Below are positions 25,017-34,751 of a DNA stretch of 64,000 nucleotides, in pieces; the first letter of the stretch is position 1; each line of letters begins with the position of its first letter. Source of the stretch: Deuterostichococcus epilithicus. Taxonomy: Eukaryota > Chlorophyta > Trebouxiophyceae > Prasiolales > Stichococcaceae. Location of the stretch: positions 2,392,530-2,456,529 of the forward strand of contig JAVTLE010000023.1 of NCBI GenBank assembly GCA_033439295.1, in the 5' to 3' direction. The notes beneath the pieces are model-generated. The model saw nothing but the letters and a program-made list of their open reading frames with translations, did not search any database and was not told the origin of the DNA. The position numbers were made by a program, and so were the translations under genes.

Positions 25017-27723
25017 TCAGCGGCGGCGGGAGGCGTCGCCGCCGGTGGCACGCGCAAAGCTGCCGCCGGCTGCGTCATCGCGCTGTCGCGCCGCGCCCGC
25101 ACCCGCCTCTGATGGCCGCGCATTCTGCTGCAGCTGCTGGTACTTGAGGATGGTCCAATCAAAGACGTAGTCCCACTGGTAGCCTGCGATAATTGGGTCA
25201 CAGCTGCTTCAGCCATCGGGATTTCAGCCATCGGAGTTCGGGCATTACTGGGGGGTGCAGACGGGCGGGCATGGCAACCCCCCCCAGGGCAACCGCTTCA
25301 GAGCAGGCTGGGTGATGAAACAGCCTGCTCCGAAAACATCGACCAGGGATTGCACAATTGCGGGCCATGATTGCGGGACATGGCCACGCCAGGCGTCAGG
25401 TCCTGTACACGAGTGGCGACTAAACGGTTGATGCAGTGGACGCCATACCTTCCCGGGCAAACAGGTCGCGGAAGAGCTTGCGCAGGTACGAGTAGTCCGG
25501 CTTGTCATCGAAGCGCAGCGAGCGGCAGTACTGGAAGTAGGTGACAAACTCCAGTGGGAAGCCCTTGCACAGCACCTGTGGCAGCAGCAGCGGAGGCACA
25601 TCAGAATGGGCCGGAGGGCACAATGGTGAGCACGCCGTCAGCTGCCTGACACTGAAAATTGCGGCCATGGCGAAGCCGAGCACAGGCTTTGTTGTTGCCA
25701 TTCCACCGCCCTGCCTCCAGACGCCTCCCTTGCTGCTGCGCTTGCGTAATCGAGCGCTGCCTGTCATTGACACAACTCAGGCTGGACACTATAGGAGTTG
25801 TACCCCACCTCGATGGGGGTGCTCATCTTCTTCTCGCTGATCTTCTCGTATTTCTGCTTCTTTGTGGCCGCCTTGAGGCCCTGCCAGGGCAGGCTGCCGC
25901 GCAGGAAGTACATGACCACATAGCCCAGCGACTCTATGTCATCGCGCCGGCTCTGCTCGATGCCCAGGTGCGTATTGATGCTCGCGTACCGCGCCGTCCC
26001 CGTCAGGTTCTTGTTCTCTCTGCGGCAGGCAGAAGAAGGACGCATTCGTTTGCGTCAAAACCCCCGTCAAGTTCGTTCCCATCCTTCCCATACTGTCTCC
26101 CTTCCTCCCACTGACTTGAAAGTCAGTTTGAAACCTGGCCTTCGACTGAGCTTGGCCATCAAGTGCAGACAAGGCCGGACCCGGTTTAGAAGCAAGGCAC
26201 TGCTGCAGCGTGCACAGCTCAGCGCACCTGTAGGGGATGTGGATGTGCGTCTTGGGGTCCCGGTACTTCTTCGCCAGCCCAAAGTCGATGATGCTGACCT
26301 GTGCAGGGTAGACGCCCAGCACGGGTCACAACAGCACATTGCAAGGCTCGTCAGCGGCACGCTTCATCATGCCCAGAGAATGCACGGGCGCCGACTTCTG
26401 CTCCCACAAGATTGTCTGAGCCGTCCAATGTGTCACGTACCTGGTTGGCACGCTTGCCGAGACCCATGAGGAAGTTGTCCGGCTTGATGTCCCGGTGGAT
26501 GAAGCTCTTCGAGTGCACGAACTCGATCCTCGATATCTACGGGATGTATGAGAGCGTGCTTCAGGTGCATGCAGCACGCTGACGGGGAGGGGCACTTCCT
26601 GGCATGCAAAGGGTGTGAAATAGGAAGCGACGCGGCAACAGTTCCCACATGCTTTTGCCGAAACGCGCGCCCAGCGGGTGGCTCCGCACGTGAACAGCAA
26701 TACCTCCAGTGGTCATCAGCAAAGCATATGACAGAAACGCACCAGCTGGTCCGCCAGCATGAGCACTGTTTTGAGGCTGAACTTCCGATTACAGAAGTTG
26801 AACAGGTCCTCCAGGCTAGGCCCTAGCAGGTCCAGCACCATGACGTTGTAGTCGCCCTCGATGCCATACCACCTGATATTCGGGATGCCCGCTGCGATGC
26901 CAGAGCAGGAAACCTCGTCAGCACCACGCACACCATGATGACCGGGGAGCGCACCGCCCACCGGTACGCCACTGTGAGGATGTGCATTGGGATGCTCGGT
27001 CGCGTGCAAGCAGGCTTGTAGGACACTCACTTCCGCCCTGCAGGATCTTGTACAGCTTCGACTCGTAGAGGAGCTGCGGGTGCTTCGTCTTCACCGATTC
27101 CTGTGGTACCCGCACCAGGAGGCACAGTCAACAAGCGGCAGGCAGGATCCTGGCTGCCTTGCACCAGACGAATGCTGCGTGCTTTAAGTGTCGCAAAGGG
27201 CAAAGCGTCGTTGCACTCACCAGCTTTATGCCGACCTCCTCGCCCGTCTGTATGTGCACGCCTGCGCGTGCCGAAAGAGCGCTGATGCGTCAATGCGTCC
27301 AAGAGCATCGCGGTTCAGCTGCTGCCGCAATGCTGCGCAGATCCAGAGGCGCTTGCAAGATGTGCTGCGATGATGCGACCAGCTGCTTGCGACCAGGCTG
27401 GGCCAGCGAGGTCACAGCTGTGCATCACAAGTGTGAGCCAGCCTCGAAAGCCGGGATGCGGCTATAGCACGCGACGCAGCAAGCCCGCGCTGCTGTGCAG
27501 CTGGCTACTGACCATACAGCTGTCAGGGCGGGCAGCTGGAGGCTCACCCAGGTAAATGTCGCCGAAGGAGCCGGAGCCAATTTTTCTGCCGAGCCGGTAC
27601 CGCCCCTGCAGCAAAGCAGAGCGGGTGTGCTCGGGCGTGTTCCAGCACGTGAAAACCATCACAGTAGTGGGCGCATCGGCGCGGCGCTGCACCACTCACC
27701 GCAATTCTAATATCGAGGGCCAT
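25017..27723 (-). CDS. Casein kinase 1 Ser/Thr protein kinase
   Basis: Ten exons (minus strand): 27723-27700, 27605-27548, 27261-27221, 27100-27031, 26891-26743, 26536-26441, 26298-26228, 26019-25809, 25575-25449 and 25183-25017, giving 337 residues. The protein starts [20 protein letters not shown] (glycine loop). It continues with the lysine strand [18 protein letters not shown] and [20 protein letters not shown]. The catalytic loop is [14 protein letters not shown], the metal-binding motif [12 protein letters not shown], and the CK1 signature [19 protein letters not shown] is present. [20 protein letters not shown] and the [13 protein letters not shown] end follow. The tail after the kinase domain is only about 40 residues and ends in a basic RRR. 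This is shorter than in most plant CKL proteins, which carry about 100-150-residue tails. All kinase residues look intact. The subfamily cannot be fixed without a tree. Confidence 0.96.
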
Positions 27724-28806
27724 TATTGGGGCTGTTCGCCCTGTCCGAAACTGCTCAAAGGCTGCAGGCCCGCACTCTGCCGGCCTGCAGGCTGCGGGAC
27801 CGGCTGCCGGGCCACCGCTGCGGCTGTCCTGCCGCGCTGGGTGGTCACTCCCTCAGGTGATCCTTCGACTGTGTCACGTCGACTTCATGGTGTACTCTGC
27901 ACCCAGCTGTGGTGCAACACTTGACCGGCGCGCTGTCGGGCTGACCTCACGTCCTGTGCGCAGCCAACCACGGCCTCATCTGCAGGCCTCCAGGCCCCAC
28001 AACCGCTGTGAGCAGGATGCAAGTTTTGCTTGACAGTGGGACTATAAGAATCTCGAAACGGGACTACCATCTACCGCAGCTGGGCCGCCACCGCATGCTT
28101 CATGCGGGGACGCCAAAGTGCGAGCCGGTGGAGTGCACTCAGGCGGGGTCGGCCAAGCAGCATGCACACAACAGAAAAGGCGCCTGGCTCGAGGGTCAGG
28201 CTGACAGGAAGTGTCCCAGGTTCGCTAGACGGTGGCTGTAGGGGTCAGTGTCAACAGGCTAGAGCTATAGCGAAACGTATTGGACAAGGCAGTGTGCTTT
28301 GCTTCATGCGGGCGACTCAGTTCAGTGCTGATATGCGTGCAACGAGAGCTAGTTACAGGATCGCTGTGAATATCATAATTCTGGGCCAATATCGTGAAGC
28401 TTCCTTGGCACCAACCTGCCGCCAGTGCCGCGGTGGCGGCATCATACCAGGCTTCAAACAAAATCACAGGAGCTCCTGACAACACAAATCCATTACCTCA
28501 ACGGTTCCTGTTCCGGTGGCTGGATGTTACATGACGCGCTCCGGACACGTGGGCTGTCGTGCTATACACGCCCCAGAGCTGCAAAGCGCGGGTTTTAAGT
28601 GCTCATGGACTCGCATCCGCACTGCACGCCAGCATCATGTCCCGGCACCTACCTATACCCAACCTCGTCTGTCATGCCGTAAACCATAGCCCTGTGCACA
28701 TTGGTTGCTGATCGGTCGTGTCAGCTGTCATGCCGCATGCACTCAAGCTGATTGGCCCCACCAGCGGCGCAGTTCTGCTGGACCCCTGATGCTGCCAGCC
28801 TGTCGT
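27724..28806. other. Intergenic region upstream of casein kinase 1
   Basis: About 1.08 kb between the CK1 start and the SDHAF4 stop, both on the minus strand. A TTACA at 28527-28531 reads TGTAA on the minus strand and could be the SDHAF4 poly(A) signal. Nothing else was recognised. Confidence 0.4.
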
Positions 28807-29479
28807 TCAGAAGTCTGAGCAGCGGCCCTTCTGCTCCCAATCACCTGCGCGATGCACAGAACCATGCGTGAGAGCGACAGAGAGCCACGCTTTCACATAC
28901 GTGTTGGTCGTAAGTATGTCCTCAGGATGAGCAACACTTCCGCACATGTGTTTGCACACTTGTCGGTTGTAAGTATGTCCTCAGCATATCATTGCAGCTT
29001 GGTGTGGCAGACATGCACCTCTTCCACTCACCAAATCTGGTAGGCTCAGGGCCCCGCGGTCCATCCTCTTCCAGCAGCGCAGCGTTGGCCTGCTCGGACA
29101 CACCGCCACATCAGAGTTGCACAAGCCATAAGCGCCAACGTACGAAACATCAAAGAGAAAACATGCTGCAGATTCTTCTCCTTGCAATATCTCGATTCAG
29201 TATGTGCGATATCGTCGGTTGCTGCACCTCCGCCTGTGCGCCACCCTTTGCTCGCGGAGCTGCAGCATCAGACGCCTGTGAGCTTGGCTGATTGCGCTGA
29301 TTCCTCTCTAGCAGCTCCATCAGCTCGCGTTCCGTCTTCGACTGTAGCTTTGCGGCGAACGCATCTCCCGGGCTGGCGCTGGACTGCGCGTGTGATGCCA
29401 TCATGCGCCGCGAGCTTTGTAGCACTGCGGCAATGCAATTTGGCGACGTGCGCAGCCTGTTAAGCTGCAGGAGGGACAT
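28807..29479 (-). CDS. SDHAF4: SDHAF4 succinate dehydrogenase assembly factor (DUF1674)
   Basis: SDHAF4 is a small mitochondrial chaperone that binds flavinylated SDHA and helps assemble complex II. Three exons (minus strand): 29479-29228, 29089-29032 and 28844-28807, giving 115 residues. The diagnostic C-terminal motif is assembled only after splicing: GPRGPEPTRF from exon 2 and GDWEQKGRCSDF from exon 3. This matches the family pattern GP.GPEPTRYGDWE.KGR.SDF. Exon 1 begins MSLLQLNRLRTSPNCIAAVL, an Arg- and Ser-rich, acid-free stretch that fits a mitochondrial presequence. A charged KTERELMELLERNQ segment comes next. The start is the first ATG of the frame. The gene is easy to miss because no single exon reveals it. 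Confidence 0.9.
28910..28984. repeat. 16-base direct repeat, spacing 59
   Basis: Bases 28910-28925 recur at 28969-28984. Both copies lie within the second SDHAF4 intron. Flanking bases are partly similar, suggesting an old local duplication. Confidence 0.6.
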
Positions 29480-30051
29480 CGCAGCCGGTCAAGACAGTTT
29501 TGCCCTTCAGAAGGCAACCGACGCGGCAGCAGGGGAGTGACGTCAACGGCTGCTGCTGTCAGACAGAGTGTAGGTAGGCTGTCGTCCACTGATTCCCGCT
29601 GTTTGATTACAATGGTGTGCTGCTGCAGGTTTCTGTGGTGACCAGGGCTTTGTTCGACACGGCAGAAGTTGTTTCAAGCTGACTGCACGTCGACAACATT
29701 TTTGGCTCACGTAACGAGTGCACGTGAGCCAGCTGACCCTAGGGTTTTTAGCGACTGCACGAGAGGCACCTGTCGCCATGCTGCATTGACAGACAGAAGC
29801 ATCGACTGACGTTGGCGACAATCGACCTCAGGTTGCCCGTGGCCACACCCTGTACAACCCCTCGGCTTGCAACTTTTGCCCTTCCCGAATCTACGCTGGG
29901 TAGATTGCAAGGGATCTGCCGACTTCAGGGACACCACCAAGTTTGTTTCGAGCTCACTAAGCTGAGCAGAGACATATCAGATTGCTGCATAGCGTTTACT
30001 AGCAATCTCTAAGATAGCGGCTGACACTCATGCGTGTCGCTGCGGTGCTGC
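29480..30051. other. Divergent region between SDHAF4 and the nucleotide-sugar transporter
   Basis: About 0.57 kb between two divergent start codons; both promoters should be here. No coding exon was recognised. Confidence 0.45.
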
Positions 30052-31728
30052 ATGTCCTTGTCAGCCGCTAAGAGCAGAGGCGCCGCGCTCATGTCAAATG
30101 GACAGAGGTACGAGCACGACGACCAGGATGAGAAGAAGCCTCTCAGACCCTTCGATGAGGATGAGCCCTCTTCTCCTCGTGAAGGTGCGTTGTGTTACAT
30201 CCTGTGCCGGCAGGCCTGCACTGGCGTGCTGGCGGCCGTGAACATTACTGGCTGGATCATTCCATCAGTTATTTTTCTGGACCAGATCCCGCCTCATCGA
30301 CTGATACTTGCCTACTCCCCACAGAAAAGGAAAAGGGTCACGCCCTCGATGTGGAGGCGGGCAAGCCAGGGCCAGCGGCGGCCAGCGGCCAGGACCTGCA
30401 GCGGATCTGTGGGCTGCCGCTGCCGGTGCTAGCGGGCCTGTCCTACTGCACCGCCTCCGCCAGCATGGTGCTGCTGAACAAGTTCGCGCTCAGCTCCTTC
30501 GACTTCCACTCCATCACGATGCTGCTGCTCTTCCAGTGCATCTTCTGCGTCACCGCCGTCAAGGCCTCGGCGCTGCTAGGCATCATCACAATGGAGGTGG
30601 GCGGCTGCTGCACGTAATCCCTGCCTCTGCCTGGCCACAGCAGGTTCTTCTGCACGATCTCCTGCAGCCACTTATCCGGTTGGCCGACCCCGTCTGCGGC
30701 AGACAGTCCCAATGCCACTCACCACGCGCAGGAGTGGAACTGGAAGATTGCGCGCGCATGGTTCCCGGTCAACGTCATCTTCGTGTGCATGATCTGGACC
30801 AGCTTCCCGTCGCTTCAGCTGCTTGGGGTGGCCATGGTCACCGTGCTGAAGAACCTGACGAACCTGTTCACCATTTCTGGCGACATCATATTCTTTGGCA
30901 AGCGCTACAACCTGGGTGAGTGCCGTGCACGACATGGCGTGCGCACTGCACAGTGCTAGCTGCTGCATTGCTATGCCAGGTCCGCGGTGCACCAAGCACC
31001 TGCCAAGTCTGACGTGTGTTCGCCTCTGCATTGCCGCAGGGGTGTGGGCCACGCTCGTGCTGATGTCCATTTCTGCACTGTGCGGCGCGGTCACCGACAT
31101 CCACTTCAATCTGAGGGGCTACATGTGGCAGCTGCTCAATTGCCTCTTCACTGCCGCCTACGCACTGACGCTGCGCAACGTCATGGATAAGGTGGTCTAC
31201 ATGCAACCGTCACGCCTGCCTGCTGCATGATTCTGCCTCGCTCTGATTGGGTTTCGGACCACACAGGCAGCTGCTGGCTGGATAGCAGGGCGACTTATTC
31301 TGGATCTCAACCTGCCAGTTCACCGATCCCCGCAGGTGGCACCGCTGACGAGGAACCAGCGCAAGCTGGACGAGTTCTCCATGGTGCTGTACAACAACGT
31401 GCTGTCAGTGCCCATGCTGCTGGTGGCGGCAGCCGCCAATGGCGAGTTTGCTACCATCCTGTCGGAGCCGGCGCTGCATAACCCGCGCTTCCAGGCAGCG
31501 GCGTGCTTGTCTGCCATCTGCGGCTTTATGATCAGCTTTTGTTCGCTTTGGTTCCTGTCCACAACAACGGCCACCACGTACAGCCTGGTAGGGTCGCTGA
31601 ACAAACTGCCCATCGCGTTGCTGGGGCTGCTGTTCTTCGACTCGTCCTGGGACATTAAGAACCTGGCGAGCATAGGCGTGGGGCTCATCGCGGGCGTCGT
31701 CTTCGTGCGCGCAAAACAGGCAAGCTAG
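30052..31728 (+). CDS. GDP-mannose-type nucleotide-sugar transporter (GONST/VRG4-like)
   Basis: This is a drug/metabolite-superfamily antiporter expected in the Golgi membrane, exchanging a GDP-sugar for GMP. Five exons: 30052-30184, 30325-30596, 30732-30915, 31040-31191 and 31336-31728, giving 377 residues. The N-terminus is charged and cytosolic. Then come about ten hydrophobic helices, starting with LAGLSYCTASASMVLLNKFA. Characteristic pieces are NLTNLFTISGDIIFFGKRYN, the LSTTTATTYSLVGSLNKLPI segment and a closing GLIAGVVFVRAKQAS. The SLNK tetrapeptide sits where GDP-mannose transporters carry the GALNK nucleotide-binding motif, so the Ala is replaced by Ser. ATG 30091 is an alternative start. 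Substrate (GDP-mannose, -fucose or another) is inferred from family resemblance only. Confidence 0.88.
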
Positions 31729-32331
31729 GGCGGCTGCGGGGCCCCGCGACGCTGGCGCGGCTTCTACTGACAGCCTTGCGTTGGTTCAGTACATTTTTTT
31801 TGTCGATTGTCCCGTGTGGTGCAGCAGCAGCGTGACGGGTGTGTTGGCGTGTTGGCCAGCGGCAGGTGTCTTCTGTTTTCGGTTCTGTCTTGCCATCGCA
31901 TGTGAGGTTGGATTTTCAAAGCGATGGTCCTGTCAGCGGTGCCTTGAGAGCTTCATGCAAGGAAGCCCAGCGCTATCGCGCCTGATGGTTAAACGAGCGC
32001 CACAGCAAGCGTTGAACGGGAAATCTGTGCTGTGAGGTTTGATGCAAAGCTCAAATTCAGCAACCAAATTGCCAGCCGTGACAGTGGGTAGGCATCTGGG
32101 CACGGCGCAAGGCACAAAGTAGCCCCACGATGCACATTGGCAGTCCAGCGCTGCCCCCTTCGGACGATGTGTGTGTGCCTGTGGGTGAGGCGCTTGGGAA
32201 AAACGCAACTTTACACAGTCGTCCTCAAGCTCAATGCGACTAGTTGAACATATACGGTGCTCCGGCCGCGCTGCCGCCAAACAGCGCCAGAGCAGCCTGC
32301 CACGGGTGGGTCTTCGCAAGCGTGCTCTATT
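31729..32331. other. Convergent intergenic region, transporter to Rieske gene
   Basis: About 0.6 kb with the 3' UTRs of two convergent genes. Apart from the candidate poly(A) signal at 32211-32215 nothing was recognised. Confidence 0.45.
32211..32215 (-). terminator. Candidate TGTAA polyadenylation signal of the Rieske gene
   Basis: TTACA (+) reads TGTAA on the minus strand, 117 bases beyond the distal Rieske stop codon. It lies after both alternative last exons, so one poly(A) site could serve both forms. Confidence 0.4.
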
Positions 32332-32372
32332 CTAACCGACTTGCAGCGTGTTCTCGTCGAGGAACTTGTATT
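32332..32372 (-). other. Distal alternative last exon of the Rieske gene
   Basis: This 41-base exon follows a CCCGCAG acceptor. It joins in phase to exon 5 (one base carried over) to give [13 protein letters not shown] and a TAG stop. It closely resembles the usual Rieske C-terminus and may be the ancestral copy. Confidence 0.85.
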
Positions 32373-34346
32373 CTGCGGGCACAGGACACCCCCGGGTCAG
32401 CTGGTCCACCGGCTCGTGCTTCACCTACCCGACCTGCAGCAATTGCTCCTCCAGAAATTTGTACGCTGCGCAGACACAGCCGGGTCAGCTGCTGCAGCGC
32501 CACGGCATGAAAGCTTGTCGTGGTGCCTCCTCGTAACTGCTGTGGTCTGCAGTAGTTTCGTAGCTAGGTAGAACTACCACGCACCAAATCGACCTGACAG
32601 CTGCAAGCTGCGTTGATGAGGATGCGTGTCATTCAGGACGAGACCGAGCTGGCGCAAGGAGAGCATATAAGCAGCGCTGCTCACCTGGGACCTCCAGGTT
32701 GTACGGCGCCGGACCCTTGCGCACGCGGCCGGATGTGTCGTAGTGGCTGCCATGGCACGGGCAGAACCAGCCGTGCCAGTCGCCGGCGTTGGGCAGCGGC
32801 ACACAGCCCAAGTGCGTGCACACGCCCACCACCACCAGCCACTGCGGCACAGCAACACCATGCCAGGCAGTCAGAGAAGGTCCAGATTCGACATCTCTGC
32901 GTCATCACACACCGCACCAGGAGATCTGACTGCCCGGCAAGCATCTAGCCTCTGAAAACCAGCCGAGCTCCCTCAAGGCATGCGAGAGTCCGACTAGCCT
33001 AGGAGTTCAGCAAACGTTCTCTGAGGCCTGCCATGCTGCAATCATTGGGTTCACAGATGTTCCTTTCAGGCTCATGGCCTGGATTATTCTATAGATTCAC
33101 ATTTGTTGCTTCGAGGCTCCTGCCCTCGGTGTTCGAATGCACCATATCTCTCTGATGCACGTCGGGGTTGGTGGTGCGATCGCATGAACGAAGCCACCGG
33201 TTGGTGGTTTGGTGGGGCGGTCGAGGGCTTCTGGCCAGCACAACAACTCACCAGAGTGCGGCCCACATTGCAGCACCCTGCTGGCGACGCCAGAACAGCG
33301 ACGCCTGAGTGCACCCAGTCAAGCACCTCGGGGTTGGTGGCGCGGTCGGAGTCGGGCTCCGGGTCGCGAAGCTCCTTGAGGTCCACCTTGCTTGCGGCTT
33401 CCACCTCCTGCTCGCTGCGCCTCCGCACGAAGACGGGCTTGCCGCGCCACTTCACCGTGACCGTCTGCCCCATCTCGATCTTCGACAAGTCCACCTCCAG
33501 CGCCGCCATGGCCAGCACGTCCTTCGTCGCCTGGTGCGCAACGGCGTGGCAGATTCGAGCGCCCGGAAACTCTACGCACTCTGAACAGTGATCGGTACGA
33601 GACATGTGTCCATGGGAGCAGGCTGAGCGCGACGCGGCTCGCTGCATTGTTGCTTGCGGCTCACCGTCATGGAAAGGATGAGCTTGAGCACCGCCAGCCG
33701 CAGCGCGGAGGCGTACACGAAGCGGCCGCTGGTCAGCACAAAATACGTGAACGCGCGCTTGCTGGGGTCGCCCACCGGGAAACGGTCGTGCACGTGCTCG
33801 TCATACCTGCGGTTTGGCAAGACAGATGTGACGACAGGCGGAGTGGTTTCACATGCACTTGAGCCGACGGTGCGCGTGGCAGATGGAGCACGGACTCACT
33901 GGATGATGTTGGTGGGGTTCTTCGCCGCGAACACAGTGGGCGGCAGGCCGGAGGCAGCAGCCGAGTTTGTGATGTCCGTCGTGGCGTGGGCTTCGCCTGC
34001 GGGTCAGCAGCACGTACCACTCGTGCTCCAAACCTTGTGCAGTTCGCACCGATGATCGCACAGTACTTGGCAGCAGCTGGCCTATTCGGATGCGCGTGAA
34101 TTCATGTGAACGTCTCCCGCGATCGGCCAATCTCCCCTTCGCTGCTGTGACTGTCCCAGCAGGGCAACATCGGTGGTGGCAGCTCGACTCACGTCGCTGT
34201 TGGCCGAACTGCGCAGCGTCCGACAGCAGGGACGACTGCGCAGCGTCCGAGAGCACGGCTGGCACGGTAGACAGAGCGCCGACGCTGCTGGACACGCTCG
34301 GCAGCAGCCTGGAGCCAAACAACTGGGCACCCCTGCGGAGCGCCAT
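32332..34346 (-). CDS. Mitochondrial Rieske iron-sulfur protein of the cytochrome bc1 complex
   Basis: This is the 2Fe-2S subunit of respiratory complex III. Exons (minus strand): 34346-34193, 33996-33900, 33806-33665, 33530-33327 and 32841-32685, plus one of two terminal exons (32465-32425 or 32372-32332). Either choice gives 264 residues. The presequence ([20 protein letters not shown]) is basic and contains a duplicated SDAAQ unit. Plant-type features follow: [20 protein letters not shown], the membrane helix [32 protein letters not shown] and [16 protein letters not shown]. The cluster ligands are CTHLGC and CPCHGSH. The protein continues [15 protein letters not shown] and then splits between two nearly equivalent C-termini. 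The helix and short hinge rule out the chloroplast b6f homologue. The duplicated last exon is described separately. Confidence 0.95.
32425..32465 (-). other. Proximal alternative last exon of the Rieske gene
   Basis: This 41-base exon follows a TGCGCAG acceptor and joins in the same phase to give [13 protein letters not shown] and a TAG stop. It and its upstream intron sequence (AGCTGACCCGG...) are a tandem copy of the distal exon 93 bases away. Confidence 0.85.
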
Positions 34347-34751
34347 GCCGGGCCCTGAGACCGCCTTCTTCGGTGCAGATGCCACTCAGTAACCAGTCTG
34401 GGTATCACCTAGCCTGGTATATCTTCGTGCGCACCGCGCTGCGGCAATCTGCAAATTGCGCTGCAAAGCATCACGCTGGCAGTCAGGGTACAAAACCCTT
34501 GCATGACTTCCACCAGCTAAACCCTGAGCTGAATCATGGCAGGGCGCCCCGGCCGTAGCGTTTCGATCGATCGAAGGCCGGAAATTCAAAAGGCGTATGA
34601 AATGCCCTTTCAATCGCGATGAGTAATCGCCAAGGTCGCTGGTCTGTCTGTTGCAGCAGCGCCTCGTGGTCTGTCGTAAGTCTGGTAGTCGCAGAAACAA
34701 CGGCGCCCAATCTGCCTTCAGGTGCCATCCGACACCCCGGCCGGCACAGCG
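34347..34751. other. Divergent region between the Rieske and desaturase genes
   Basis: About 400 bases between two divergent starts, presumably carrying both promoters. No coding pattern was seen. Confidence 0.45.
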
